From contig NZ_SRSO01000006.1 in assembly GCF_004791695.1 (NCBI RefSeq), positions 62,001 to 126,000 on the forward strand: 64,000 nt of DNA, written 5' to 3'. Positions within the stretch are counted from its first letter, which is position 1; every line of letters starts with the position of its first letter. The position numbers and the translations under genes were made by a program. This DNA is from Flavivirga rizhaonensis (GTDB taxonomy: Bacteria > Bacteroidota > Bacteroidia > Flavobacteriales > Flavobacteriaceae). A model generated the notes under the pieces. It was not told where the DNA came from. It did not search any database and saw only the letters and a program-made list of their open reading frames with translations. Shown here piece by piece: positions 27,319 to 35,842 of the stretch.

Positions 27319-28491
27319 ATGAGCAAAGAAAAAAAACAATTTGAAACAGAAGCCATTCGTACGCAATTAGAACGTACCGAATTTTTAGAGCATACAAGTC
27401 CGTTATATTTAACCTCAAGTTTTGTATTTGAAGATGCTGAAGATATGCGTGCATCTTTTACAGAAGAGAAAGAACGAAATATCTATAGTCGTTTTACAAA
27501 CCCTAATACGTCTGAGTTTGTAGAGAAAGTATGTCGTATGGAAGGTGCAGAGGATGGTTATGCCTTTGCAACAGGAATGGCTGCTATATTTTCAACTTTT
27601 GCTGCATTGTTAGACAGTGGCGATCATATTGTATCTGCTCGTTCAGTTTTTGGTTCTACCCATACATTATTTACAAAATATTTACCTAAATGGAATATTG
27701 AAACGACCTATTTCGATATTAATAAACCAGAAACTATTGAAAGTTGTATCACATCAAAAACAAAGATTCTATATGCCGAGTCGCCAACAAACCCAGCGAT
27801 CGATATTATTGATTTAAAGTTGTTAGGTAATATTGCTAAAAAACACAATCTGATTTTAATTATAGATAACTGTTTTGCGACTCCTTATATTCAGCAGCCT
27901 ATAAAATATGGTGCGCATTTGGTAGTGCATTCGGCGACAAAACTCATGGATGGTCAAGGGCGTGTTTTAGGAGGCGTTACAGTAGGTGATGCAGATTTAG
28001 TTAGAGAGATTTATTTGTTTGCCAGAAACACCGGGCCAGCCTTATCTCCATTCAATGCGTGGACTTTGTCTAAAAGTCTTGAAACGCTTGCTGTAAGAGT
28101 CAATAAACATTGCGAAAATGCCTTAAAAGTGGCTGAATTTTTAGAAAATCATCCAAAAGTAAATTGGGTGAAATATCCATTTTTAAAATCACATCCGCAA
28201 CATGAAGTCGCTAAAAAGCAAATGAAACTAGGCGGAAATATAGTTGCCTTTGAAACCAAAGGAGGTATTGAAGCAGGGCGTAGTTTTTTAAATGCTATTA
28301 AATTATGCTCGCTATCTGCTAATCTAGGTGATACCAGAACTATTGTAACACATCCAGCATCAACAACACACAGTAAATTGTCTGAGGCTGACAGGCTAGA
28401 GGTAAGTATTACTGATGGTCTGGTAAGAGTGTCTGTTGGTTTGGAACATGTAGATGATATTATAAAGGATTTGTCTCAGGCCTTAGGGTAA
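27319..28491 (+). CDS. O-acyl-homoserine sulfhydrylase / cystathionine gamma-synthase-type PLP enzyme
   Basis: A 390-residue member of the Cys/Met-metabolism PLP family. YSRFTNPNTSEFVEKVCRMEGAE, ATGMAAIFSTFAALL, the PLP lysine in VVHSATKLMDGQGRVLGG and ANLGDTRTIVTHPASTTH are present. The sequence resembles MetZ (O-succinylhomoserine sulfhydrylase) more than MetB. With metY in the same riboswitch-controlled operon there are two candidate homocysteine-forming enzymes; specificity cannot be settled here. Confidence 0.88.
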   Translation: MSKEKKQFETEAIRTQLERTEFLEHTSPLYLTSSFVFEDAEDMRASFTEEKERNIYSRFTNPNTSEFVEKVCRMEGAEDGYAFATGMAAIFSTFAALLDSGDHIVSARSVFGSTHTLFTKYLPKWNIETTYFDINKPETIESCITSKTKILYAESPTNPAIDIIDLKLLGNIAKKHNLILIIDNCFATPYIQQPIKYGAHLVVHSATKLMDGQGRVLGGVTVGDADLVREIYLFARNTGPALSPFNAWTLSKSLETLAVRVNKHCENALKVAEFLENHPKVNWVKYPFLKSHPQHEVAKKQMKLGGNIVAFETKGGIEAGRSFLNAIKLCSLSANLGDTRTIVTHPASTTHSKLSEADRLEVSITDGLVRVSVGLEHVDDIIKDLSQALG

Positions 28492-28510
28492 TTTAAATTT
28501 ATTGAATAAA

Positions 28511-28646
28511 AGAGGCTGTCTAAAAAGTGTCATTCTGAATGGAATGAAGAATCTCTTTAAAATATATGACTCTGATTATGAGTGAAATAAGATTCTTCGC
28601 GTTGCTCTGAATGACAAGATTAACCACTTTTCAGACAGCCTCCTCT
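28511..28646. repeat. Large inverted repeat, terminator-like, family E
   Basis: AGAGGCTGTCTAAAAAGTG at the left and CCACTTTTCAGACAGCCTCC at the right form a stem of roughly 18 pairs; the loop carries a GTGTCATTCTGAATGGAATG unit and an inverted CTCTGAATGAC. It follows the methionine operon and separates it from a convergent lipoprotein gene. A half copy lies at 35780-35826 and a shorter relative at 12835-12912. Confidence 0.75.
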
Positions 28647-28701
28647 ACTCTAGTTTATTAGGCCCAAGTTATAAACTCAGGACTTTTTTTGTTAGAATTA
28701 G

Positions 28702-29226
28702 TTAGATAGCTACTTTATTATAAGTAAACGTGATATTACTATTAATACGATTACCTTTTACATCAGTAACATTGAAATTATCTTCTATAAAGAACGAAGT
28801 GTCATCCGTATTAATCTCAATATTAATTACTCGCATGTTACAAAAACTCACCAAGGTTAATAAGGTATTATTTGTTAATTTCCAGGTGCCAGTTGATGTC
28901 TGTTTGTTACTGCAATTTGATGCCGTTACTCCCTGTTCAAATGTGTAGCTTCTATCACTATTGAAATTATAGAAGGCATCTTTTTCACATGCTCCGTATT
29001 GTTCAAATAAATTGGTGTTTGGGTTGTCTTCGCTATCATCGGTTAAATCTATTTCCTTTTCAGAAACAATTTCTGCTAAAACCCACTTGTGGGCAAATGC
29101 AGTTTCACTATTACTCAGTTCTCCGGTTAAGTCTTGGGTGCAATTTGAATCGTCATCATCACTACAACCAACAATTAAAAGTGCAATTACGACCAAACTA
29201 CTCATTAGGATATTCGTTTTTTTCAT
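28702..29226 (-). CDS. Lipocalin-like surface lipoprotein
   Basis: A 174-residue lipoprotein with signal peptide and lipobox LLIVGC (C21), followed by SDDDDSN, an acidic stretch that acts as a lipoprotein export signal in Bacteroidetes. The mature part has the small beta-barrel pattern (HKWVLAEIV ... TGTWKLTNNTLLTL) of the lipocalin-like proteins common in Flavobacteria. Several cysteines may form disulfides. Ligand unknown. Single gene, convergent with the methionine operon. Confidence 0.75.
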   Translation of the reverse strand: MKKTNILMSSLVVIALLIVGCSDDDDSNCTQDLTGELSNSETAFAHKWVLAEIVSEKEIDLTDDSEDNPNTNLFEQYGACEKDAFYNFNSDRSYTFEQGVTASNCSNKQTSTGTWKLTNNTLLTLVSFCNMRVINIEINTDDTSFFIEDNFNVTDVKGNRINSNITFTYNKVAI

Positions 29227-29665
29227 GTTTAATAAACTTTAGCGTTTAACATTGTAGATGCAAAACATTGAAAATAGTTGCGCGAAATTTTAGATTATTT
29301 TTTAAATAATGTTTTTACAATGTATCTAAAAACAATTGACGAGGAAAATAATTAGATTTATTCATCCAATGTTCTTTAGATTTTCCTTTTGTTTCCAGCA
29401 GATACTTTTTGGTAATAAAATGAGTAGGTAGATAGAAAATTGTGAATAACTGCGAACATCCAGAAAATACTATGATTAACTTAACTCTCTTACAATTAAT
29501 AAATGGATAATAAATCTAAAATTAATCTATTTCGAAAAAACCAGTAAAAAAATCTATATAAGTTAAAAACCTGATTTATTATTAAAAATCTAGAGCATAA
29601 GAGACCTTCATACAATTGAGGTTTTTTACTCAACAAACAAGCCATAAATTAAGTATATTAGCAGC
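29227..29665. other. Intergenic region of 439 bases before the Rrf2 gene
   Basis: No convincing gene. On the minus strand a roughly 60-codon open stretch (about 29320-29510) ends in residues KSKEHWMNKSNYFPRQLFLD and lacks a start codon; it may be a gene relic or chance. The rest is AT-rich. A weak stem at about 29603-29625 (GACCTTCA/TTGAGGTT, then T-run) could be a terminator. Confidence 0.5.
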
Positions 29666-30079
29666 ATGCTATCTAAAAAGACGAAATACGGATTAAAAGC
29701 ACTAACCTATATAGCCAAAAGTGTAGGTGATGTTCCTGTCCAAATAAGTGAGATTTCAAAGAGTGAAAATATTCCACAAAAATTTTTAGAGAGTATTATG
29801 CTTACACTTAGAAAATCTGGCTTTCTAGGCTCAAAAAAAGGAAAACACGGAGGTTATTACCTCATAAAAGAACCTTCTGAGATTAAAATGGCAGATGTTA
29901 TGCGTGTTTTAGAGGGGCCTATTGCTATGGTGCCTTGTGTAAGCTTAAATTTCTATGAAAAATGCGACGACTGTCCAGATGAGCATGAGTGCAGTGTTCA
30001 TAAATTGATGATCCAAGTACGTGATAATACTCTAAAAGTATTAAGAAATAATACCTTAGAAGATCTATCTGGATCTTAA
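29666..30079 (+). CDS. Rrf2-family transcriptional regulator
   Basis: A 137-residue winged-helix regulator. The N-terminus MLSKKTKYGLKALTYIAKS and the wing KKGKHGGYYLIKEP are typical of Rrf2 proteins such as CymR and IscR. Cysteines in PCVSLN, KCDDCPDE and HECSVHK (five in all, two as CxxC) could hold an iron-sulfur cluster or act as thiol sensors. It stands just upstream of the sulfate/cysteine operon, with a 20-base palindrome in between, so it probably controls that operon. O-acetylserine, cysteine or cluster status are candidate signals; none can be seen directly. Confidence 0.88.
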   Translation: MLSKKTKYGLKALTYIAKSVGDVPVQISEISKSENIPQKFLESIMLTLRKSGFLGSKKGKHGGYYLIKEPSEIKMADVMRVLEGPIAMVPCVSLNFYEKCDDCPDEHECSVHKLMIQVRDNTLKVLRNNTLEDLSGS

Positions 30080-30119
30080 TCGTTGAAAATTTCATAAAAT
30101 AAATCAATTTTCTTTTCAA

Positions 30120-30139
30120 TTTAGGTTAACTAACCTAAA
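30120..30139. promoter_or_regulatory. 20-base dyad, probable Rrf2 operator
   Basis: TTTAGGTTA-AC-TAACCTAAA is a perfect inverted repeat 36 bases upstream of the -33 element of the cysteine-operon promoter. No other copy was noticed in the window. Confidence 0.6.
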
Positions 30140-30175
30140 AATATTCCATTATTCCAAATAAGTTGTTAATAATTT

Positions 30176-30227
30176 TTGTCATGTTATAAAAAGTTCTATT
30201 TTTGTAATTCCTATTAAATCGATAGGA
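30176..30227 (+). promoter_or_regulatory. Bacteroidetes-type promoter of the sulfate assimilation operon
   Basis: TTG (30176-30178), an 18-base spacer and TATTTTTG (30197-30204) match the -33/-7 consensus of Bacteroidetes. Transcription should start near 30210. A second dyad TCCTAT-N7-ATAGGA (30209-30227) covers that point and could be a repressor site. Confidence 0.65.
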
Positions 30228-30247
30228 TTAATATAATACAACAACAA

Positions 30248-30505
30248 ATGATAGCACAGATGTTATTAAAAAACAAAGAAAAGTCTACTTATAAAGCCGA
30301 TAGTGTTGGCGAAAAACCTATTCGTAGTGTTGCTAAGGCTTTAAGTTGGAGGGTTATAGGAACTCTAGATACATTGGTCGTTTCTTATGTGCTAACTCAA
30401 GAAATAACAGTGGCTTCACTTATAGCATCTGTAGATTTTTTGACTAAAATGGTGTTATACTTCTTCCATGAAAGAGTTTGGAATAAGATTAAATGGGGAA
30501 AATAA
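30248..30505 (+). CDS. DUF2061 small membrane protein
   Basis: An 85-residue protein with the DUF2061 pattern: KALSWRVIGTLDTLVVSYVLTQE and ASVDFLTKMVLYFFHERVWNKIKWG, giving two membrane helices. Its biochemical role is unknown. In Bacteroidetes it is often the first gene of sulfate-assimilation operons, as here, which suggests a role in sulfur uptake or redox, an inference only. It ends 11 bases before the chosen cysH start. Confidence 0.85.
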   Translation: MIAQMLLKNKEKSTYKADSVGEKPIRSVAKALSWRVIGTLDTLVVSYVLTQEITVASLIASVDFLTKMVLYFFHERVWNKIKWGK

Positions 30506-30516
30506 ATAAACAGAAG

Positions 30517-31137
30517 ATGTTTACAGAAAATCAAATACAAGAATTGAATGAGGCATTTAAAAATGCATCGCCAATAGACATTATTAAAAAAGCTTTTGAG
30601 CTTAATAATAAAACGGTAGTAACAACTAATTTCAGACCTTACGAAGCTGCTATTTTATATGCGGTAAGTTCGGTAGAAGCAAAAGTGCCGGTGGTTTGGT
30701 GCGATACGGGTTATAATACACCTCAAACATATAGACATGCAGAACAGGTGATTAAAGATTTAGATTTAAATGTCTTTTTATATGTACCAAAACAAACATC
30801 ATCACATCGCGATGTTGTTATGGGAATTCCTAGTATTGATGCTCCAGAACATGCTTTGTTTACTGAACAAGTAAAATTAGAGCCTTTTAGAAGAGCAATG
30901 GAAGAACACAAACCAAACGTTTGGTTTACAAATCTACGTCAAGGACAAACAGCATTTAGAAACAGTATTGGAATTTTTAGTTTGAGTAAAGATGGCGTCT
31001 TAAAAGTGAGCCCATTTTACTATTGGTCTGATGAAAAATTAGATAGCTATTTAGAAGAGAATAATTTACCAAACGAATTTAAATATTTCGACCCAACGAA
31101 AGCCTTGGAAAATCGAGAGTGTGGTTTACACGCATAA
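30517..31137 (+). CDS. cysH: Phosphoadenylyl-sulfate (PAPS) reductase
   Basis: Reduces activated sulfate to sulfite. TNFRPYEAAILYAVSS, WCDTGYNTPQTY (nucleotide-binding PP-loop-like region) and the C-terminal catalytic ECGLHA are present. The paired cysteines of the [4Fe-4S] APS-reductase type are absent, so it should be a PAPS-type enzyme, implying an APS kinase that is not in this window. I start at MFTENQIQELNE (206 residues); an ATG at 30493 overlapping DUF2061 is possible. Confidence 0.87.
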   Translation: MFTENQIQELNEAFKNASPIDIIKKAFELNNKTVVTTNFRPYEAAILYAVSSVEAKVPVVWCDTGYNTPQTYRHAEQVIKDLDLNVFLYVPKQTSSHRDVVMGIPSIDAPEHALFTEQVKLEPFRRAMEEHKPNVWFTNLRQGQTAFRNSIGIFSLSKDGVLKVSPFYYWSDEKLDSYLEENNLPNEFKYFDPTKALENRECGLHA

Positions 31138-31214
31138 CAGTTTACAGTCACAGTAAACAGAAATAAAGAGTAAAAATAAAAACAACAAATTTTCTTACTT
31201 CACCCGAGTAAGAA

Positions 31215-31244
31215 TTCCTCACCTTCGGGGAGGCTAGGAGGGGC
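31215..31244 (+). repeat. Family A repeat upstream of cysD
   Basis: CCTCACCTTCGGGGAGGCTA followed by GGAGGGGCTA. It ends five bases before the cysD ATG, in the same orientation relative to the gene as the copies before cysN, the sulfite reductase and metF. Confidence 0.8.
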
Positions 31245-31249
31245 TAATT

Positions 31250-32155
31250 ATGAATAAAGATACGTCACATATCAACTCATTAGAGAACGAAGCGATATAC
31301 ATCATGAGAGAAGTAGCGGCACAGTTTGAAAAACCAGTGTTGTTATTTTCAGGAGGAAAAGATTCTATCACGTTGGTGCGATTAGCAGTAAAAGCATTTT
31401 ATCCAGCTAAGGTTCCATTCCCTTTAATGCATATTGATACAGGGCATAATTTTCCTGAAACCATAAAATTTAGAGATCGATTGGTTAAGGAATTAGGATT
31501 AGAGCTTATTGTGCGACATGTGCAAGATTCCATCGATCAAGGAAAAGTAAAAGAAGAAACAGGTAGATATTCAAGTAGAAACCAACTTCAAACAACAACA
31601 CTTTTAGATGCTATCGAAGAATTTAAGTTTGATGCATGTATTGGAGGAGCACGTCGTGATGAAGAAAAAGCAAGAGCAAAAGAACGTATTTTTTCTGTAC
31701 GTGATGATTTTGGACAGTGGGATGAGAAAAACCAACGTCCAGAGCTATTCGATATGTTAAATGGAGATATTGAGCATGGACAAAATGTTCGTGTATTCCC
31801 AATTTCAAACTGGACAGAATTAGATGTTTGGTCTTATATAGAGAGAGAAGGTATAGAAATACCATCAATTTATTTTGCACATAAACGTAAAGTGTTTTTA
31901 AGAGATGGTATGATCTGGTCTGCAGAAGATGGTGTTGTTTATAGAGATGACAATGAAGAAGTGATAGAAGAGTTGGTGCGTTTTAGAACGGTAGGAGATA
32001 TGAGTTGTACAGCAGCTGTATTGTCTGATGCAGTTTCTATTTCTAAGGTAGTACAAGAAATTAGAGATTCTACTATTTCGGAACGTGGTGCGCGTATAGA
32101 TGATAAACGTTCTGAAGCAGCCATGGAAAAACGTAAACAACAAGGGTACTTTTAA
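31250..32155 (+). CDS. cysD: Sulfate adenylyltransferase subunit 2
   Basis: Forms APS from sulfate and ATP, with the GTPase CysN. PP-loop motif LLFSGGKDSITLVRLA near residues 31-46, HIDTGHNFPE, GGARRDEEKARAKERIFS and the conserved YFAHKRKVF are all there. 301 residues, standard length. It lies between cysH and cysN, with repeat copies on both sides. Confidence 0.96.
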   Translation: MNKDTSHINSLENEAIYIMREVAAQFEKPVLLFSGGKDSITLVRLAVKAFYPAKVPFPLMHIDTGHNFPETIKFRDRLVKELGLELIVRHVQDSIDQGKVKEETGRYSSRNQLQTTTLLDAIEEFKFDACIGGARRDEEKARAKERIFSVRDDFGQWDEKNQRPELFDMLNGDIEHGQNVRVFPISNWTELDVWSYIEREGIEIPSIYFAHKRKVFLRDGMIWSAEDGVVYRDDNEEVIEELVRFRTVGDMSCTAAVLSDAVSISKVVQEIRDSTISERGARIDDKRSEAAMEKRKQQGYF

Positions 32156-32156
32156 G

Positions 32157-32314
32157 CCCCCTAACCCCCAGAAGGGGGAACTAGCAAGTCTTGCTAATAT
32201 AATTCTGCAAGACATTAAAAACCTTGTAGGTATAAAATAATAGAAGAATTAAAACAAATTTTAAAATATAACCCGAACAAACTCCCTCTCCTTTGGAGAG
32301 GGTTGGGGAGAGGC
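32157..32314. repeat. Family A reverse + forward pair between cysD and cysN
   Basis: Reverse copy 32157-32180 (GCCCCCTAACCCCCAGAAGG...) begins two bases after the cysD stop; forward copy 32283-32314 (TCCCTCTCCTTTGGAGAGGG then TTGGGGAGAGG) ends two bases before the cysN ATG. The two face away from one another over about 100 bases that hold nothing else recognisable. Confidence 0.8.
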
Positions 32315-32316
32315 TT

Positions 32317-33564
32317 ATGGAAGTATTAAAAATTGCAACAGCAGGAAGTGTAGATGATGGTAAGAGTACCTTGATTGGGCGTATTCTATATGATACAAAA
32401 TCATTAACTACAGATAAGTTAGAAGCTATTGAAAAAACAAGTAAGCAAAGAGGTTACGATTATTTAGATTTTTCTTTAGCAACCGATGGTTTGGTAGCAG
32501 AAAGAGAGCAAGGAATTACGATAGATGTCGCTCATATTTACTTTTCAACAGCTAAGAAAAGTTACATTATAGCTGATACACCTGGTCACGTGGAATATAC
32601 ACGTAATATGGTAACAGGCGCTTCAACATCTCAAGCATCTATCATTTTAATTGATGCTAGAAAAGGAGTGATCGAGCAAACAAACCGTCACTTTTTTATT
32701 AATAACTTATTGAGGGTTAAAGATATTGTTGTTGCCATTAATAAAATGGATTTAGTAGACTATTCTGAAGAAATCTACAATAAAATTAAAGCAGATTTTT
32801 CAGAATTGATGAACAAAAGAGACTATCAGGATCAAAAAATAACTTTTATTCCTGTTAGTGCTTTAAAAGGAGATAATGTTGTAAATAAAACTGATAAGAT
32901 GCCTTGGTACGAAGGTCAGACTTTATTAGAGCATTTAGAAGAAATAGATAAGGCAGATATTTTTAATATCGGAACACCAAGATTTCCAGTACAATATGTA
33001 ATACGTCCAAAAACTGAAGAATTTCACGATTTTAGAGGGTATGCGGGGAAAGTGTATGGCGGAAATTTAAGTGTTGGAGATGATATTGTTGTGTTGCCAT
33101 CACAAACAAAATCTAAAATAAAAGATATCTATTTCTATGATGAAAAGTATGAAACGGCTTCAAGACGTTCATCGGTAACCATCACTTTAGAAAATGATAT
33201 CAATGTGAGTAGAGGGGATATGATCGTTAAAGATGGTGATTTACCAACTATAGACAAACAATTTACTGCAAATGTTTGTTGGATGGACTCAACACAATTA
33301 ACAGCTGGCTCTAAATACATAGTACAGCACGGTATTAATAAAGTATTAGCAAAAGTAGATACTATTCATCATAAAATACATCCAGATTATTCCGGAATAG
33401 ATACAGAAGTATCAGGATTAGGAGTTAACGATATTGCTTCGATAACTTTCAAATTAAATAAGCCAATTTTTTACGACCAATTTAAAAATCACAGAACAAA
33501 TGGATCATTTATTTTAATCGATCCTCAAACAAATAACACGGTTGGAGCTGGCTTCATTCAATAA
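32317..33564 (+). CDS. cysN: Sulfate adenylyltransferase subunit 1 (GTPase)
   Basis: EF-Tu-like GTPase that drives APS formation by CysD. G1 AGSVDDGKSTLIGR (residues 8-21), the REQGITIDVAH switch region, DTPGHVEYTRNMVTGAS and NKMDLVDYS are present, followed by two beta-barrel domains. At 415 residues it has no fused APS kinase (CysC) domain. The start MEVLKIATAG is placed after the repeat; an ATG 24 bases upstream would translate part of it. Confidence 0.95.
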   Translation: MEVLKIATAGSVDDGKSTLIGRILYDTKSLTTDKLEAIEKTSKQRGYDYLDFSLATDGLVAEREQGITIDVAHIYFSTAKKSYIIADTPGHVEYTRNMVTGASTSQASIILIDARKGVIEQTNRHFFINNLLRVKDIVVAINKMDLVDYSEEIYNKIKADFSELMNKRDYQDQKITFIPVSALKGDNVVNKTDKMPWYEGQTLLEHLEEIDKADIFNIGTPRFPVQYVIRPKTEEFHDFRGYAGKVYGGNLSVGDDIVVLPSQTKSKIKDIYFYDEKYETASRRSSVTITLENDINVSRGDMIVKDGDLPTIDKQFTANVCWMDSTQLTAGSKYIVQHGINKVLAKVDTIHHKIHPDYSGIDTEVSGLGVNDIASITFKLNKPIFYDQFKNHRTNGSFILIDPQTNNTVGAGFIQ

Positions 33565-33677
33565 CCCCTCTAACCTCCAAAGGAGAATTAGGTGTTAAAA
33601 TAAAATGAAAAATAAAAAGTCGAATTAAAAAATAACCCAGTAAAGAGCTCCTTCCCTTTGGGAAGGTCGGGATGGGA
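33564..33677. repeat. Family A reverse + forward pair between cysN and sulfite reductase
   Basis: Reverse copy 33564-33593 (ACCCCTCTAACCTCCAAAGG...) begins at the cysN stop codon; forward copy 33649-33677 (CTCCTTCCCTTTGGGAAGGT then CGGGATGGG) ends two bases before the next ATG. Same geometry as the cysD-cysN gap. Confidence 0.8.
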
Positions 33678-33679
33678 AC

Positions 33680-35788
33680 ATGCAAAGTTTTAGAACAGAA
33701 ATAGAAAATCCGATTGTTGAAAATGATATTATAGAATTAGCGAATAAAATTGAGCTTTTTCATAATGGTAAAATAGACGAAGAGAAGTTTAGAAGCCTTC
33801 GTTTAGCACGTGGTGTTTATGGACAACGTCAAGAAGGTGTACAAATGATTCGTATTAAATTGCCTTACGGAAAAGTAAAGAGCAATCAATTACGAAGAAT
33901 TTCGGAAGTATCTGATGAATATTCTCGTGGTCGTTTACACATTACAACACGTCAGGATATTCAAATTCACTACGTAGATTTAAACAGAACGCCAGAGCTT
34001 TGGGCAGAGTTAGAACGTGATGCAGTTACTCTGAGAGAAGCTTGCGGTAACACGGTTAGAAATGTAACGGCTTCTGAAACGGCTGGAATTGACGTTAATG
34101 AACCGTTTGATGTATCGCCTTATGCAGATGCTTTATTTCGTTTTTTCTTAAGAAATCCTATCTGTCAGGAAATGGGACGTAAGTTCAAAGTGTCTTTCTC
34201 TTCTTCAGATGAAGATACAGGATTGTCATACATGCATGATTTAGGTTTTATAGCAAAGATTGAAAATGGTGTACGCGGATTTAAAGTGATGCTTGGTGGT
34301 GGATTAGGTTCTCAACCACGTCATGCAGATGTGTTATATGATTTTTTGGAAACAGATAAAATCATTCCAGTAATGGAAGGTGTTTTAAGAATTTTTGATC
34401 GTCATGGTGAGCGTAAAAGCCGCGCCAAAGCACGTATGAAGTTTTTAATAAAAGATATTGGATTAGAAGCCTTTAAAACATTAGTAGAAGAGGAGCAAAA
34501 TGCGATTGAGTTTAAATCGGTTGCTATTGATGCAGATGTATATGAAGCTTCAATACCAGTAGAAATAAATGAGATTCCACAAGTCGAAATAAAAGACCAA
34601 CAAGCTTTTGAAACTTGGAAATCAACTAACCTGATTCCTCAAAAACAGAATGGTTATGTAGCGATTGGTATCAAAGTGCTTTTAGGAGATTTTTATACAG
34701 ATAAAGCAAGATTGTTAGCAGATCTGGTTGAAAAATATGCAGCTGGAGAAATAAGACTATCATTGCGTCAAAACATTGTTATTCCTTTTGTAAAAGAAGA
34801 ATTAGTGCCATTTTTCTATAATGAATTAGAAAAACTAGGATTTGTAGAAGCAGGTTATAACAAAGCGGTAGATATTACGGCATGTCCAGGAACAGATACT
34901 TGTAATTTAGGTATTGCAAGTAGTACTGGAATTGCAGATGAATTAGAACGTGTTATCAAATCGGAATATCCACAATATCTAAGCAATGAAGATTTAGTGA
35001 TTAAAATTAGTGGATGTATGAACGCTTGTGGTCAACACAATATGGCTAATATTGGTTTTCAAGGGATGTCTGTTCGTACACCAGACAAATTAGTAGCGCC
35101 AGCATTACAAGTATTATTAGGTGGGGGTAATTTAGGAGATGGTAGTGGTGTGTTTGCAGATAAGGTGGTTAAGGTACCAAGTAAAAGAGGTCCAGAAGCT
35201 TTAAGACGTATTTTGAATGATTTTGAAGCAAACTCAAATGGAAAGCAATTTGTAGACTATTATAAAGAAAAAGGAGAAAAGTATTTCTACGATTTCTTAA
35301 ACGACCTTCAAGATGTTACTAATTTAACTCAAGACGATTTTATCGATTGGGGTGAAGAAGAGAAATACGTTAAGGAAATTGGTATTGGTGAATGTGCTGG
35401 TGTGGTTATCGATTTAATCGCAACATTATTTTTAGAAAGTGAAGAAAAGATTGATAACGCTAAAAAATCTTTTGATAATAAAGTATATTCAAGTGCTATC
35501 TATCATGCATATAGCTCTTTAGTTAATTCCGCAAAAGCGTTGTTATTGGCAGAAAATAAGAAAACAAATACACACGCAGGTATCGTAAGTCAATTTGACG
35601 AATTGTTTGTAGCAAGCGGAGATATAGATTTAGGCACCTCTTTTTCAGAATTGATATATCAAATTAATAAATTTGCACCTACTGAAGAGTTTGCTGCTAG
35701 GTATATCGAGAATGCAAACTTGTTTTTGGAAAAAGTAAGAACATACAGAGAAACTGAAACCGAGAAACTTCAGAAAAAAGCTGTTTAG
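33680..35788 (+). CDS. Assimilatory sulfite reductase with C-terminal HEPN-like domain
   Basis: Six-electron reduction of sulfite to sulfide. Residues 1 to about 545 form the duplicated nitrite/sulfite reductase fold: GVYGQRQEGVQMIRIKLP, RGRLHITTRQDIQIH, and the siroheme/[4Fe-4S] ligands C402-x5-C408 and C446-x3-C450 (ACPGTDTC, GCMNAC). Residues about 560-700 are an all-helical extension (DNKVYSSAIYHAYSSLVNSA, RYIENANLFLEKVRTYRE) resembling a HEPN domain; the RNase-type Rx4-6H motif is not evident. A nitrite substrate is possible, but the sulfur operon favours sulfite. Electrons probably come from ferredoxin via the flavoprotein at 37300. Confidence 0.9.
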   Translation: MQSFRTEIENPIVENDIIELANKIELFHNGKIDEEKFRSLRLARGVYGQRQEGVQMIRIKLPYGKVKSNQLRRISEVSDEYSRGRLHITTRQDIQIHYVDLNRTPELWAELERDAVTLREACGNTVRNVTASETAGIDVNEPFDVSPYADALFRFFLRNPICQEMGRKFKVSFSSSDEDTGLSYMHDLGFIAKIENGVRGFKVMLGGGLGSQPRHADVLYDFLETDKIIPVMEGVLRIFDRHGERKSRAKARMKFLIKDIGLEAFKTLVEEEQNAIEFKSVAIDADVYEASIPVEINEIPQVEIKDQQAFETWKSTNLIPQKQNGYVAIGIKVLLGDFYTDKARLLADLVEKYAAGEIRLSLRQNIVIPFVKEELVPFFYNELEKLGFVEAGYNKAVDITACPGTDTCNLGIASSTGIADELERVIKSEYPQYLSNEDLVIKISGCMNACGQHNMANIGFQGMSVRTPDKLVAPALQVLLGGGNLGDGSGVFADKVVKVPSKRGPEALRRILNDFEANSNGKQFVDYYKEKGEKYFYDFLNDLQDVTNLTQDDFIDWGEEEKYVKEIGIGECAGVVIDLIATLFLESEEKIDNAKKSFDNKVYSSAIYHAYSSLVNSAKALLLAENKKTNTHAGIVSQFDELFVASGDIDLGTSFSELIYQINKFAPTEEFAARYIENANLFLEKVRTYRETETEKLQKKAV

Positions 35789-35826
35789 AAAGTGTCATTC
35801 TAAATGTAATGAAGAATCTTTTTTAC
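35780..35826. repeat. Half copy of family E repeat at the end of the sulfite reductase gene
   Basis: GCTGTTTAGAAAGTGTCATT and the next 27 bases match the left half of the element at 28511. The stop codon of the sulfite reductase lies inside the repeat, so its last two codons are repeat-derived. Confidence 0.7.
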
Positions 35827-35842
35827 AGAGGTTTTTATAAAA

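Noticed and set aside
28730..29249. Plus-strand ORFs opposite the lipocalin-like gene
   Set aside because: They mirror the minus-strand lipoprotein, have no recognisable features, and the minus-strand product has a clear lipobox.
30428..30500. cysH start at 30493
   Set aside because: Possible, but it overlaps the DUF2061 gene by 13 bases and adds residues not needed; MFTENQ at 30517 fits better. The matter is not closed.
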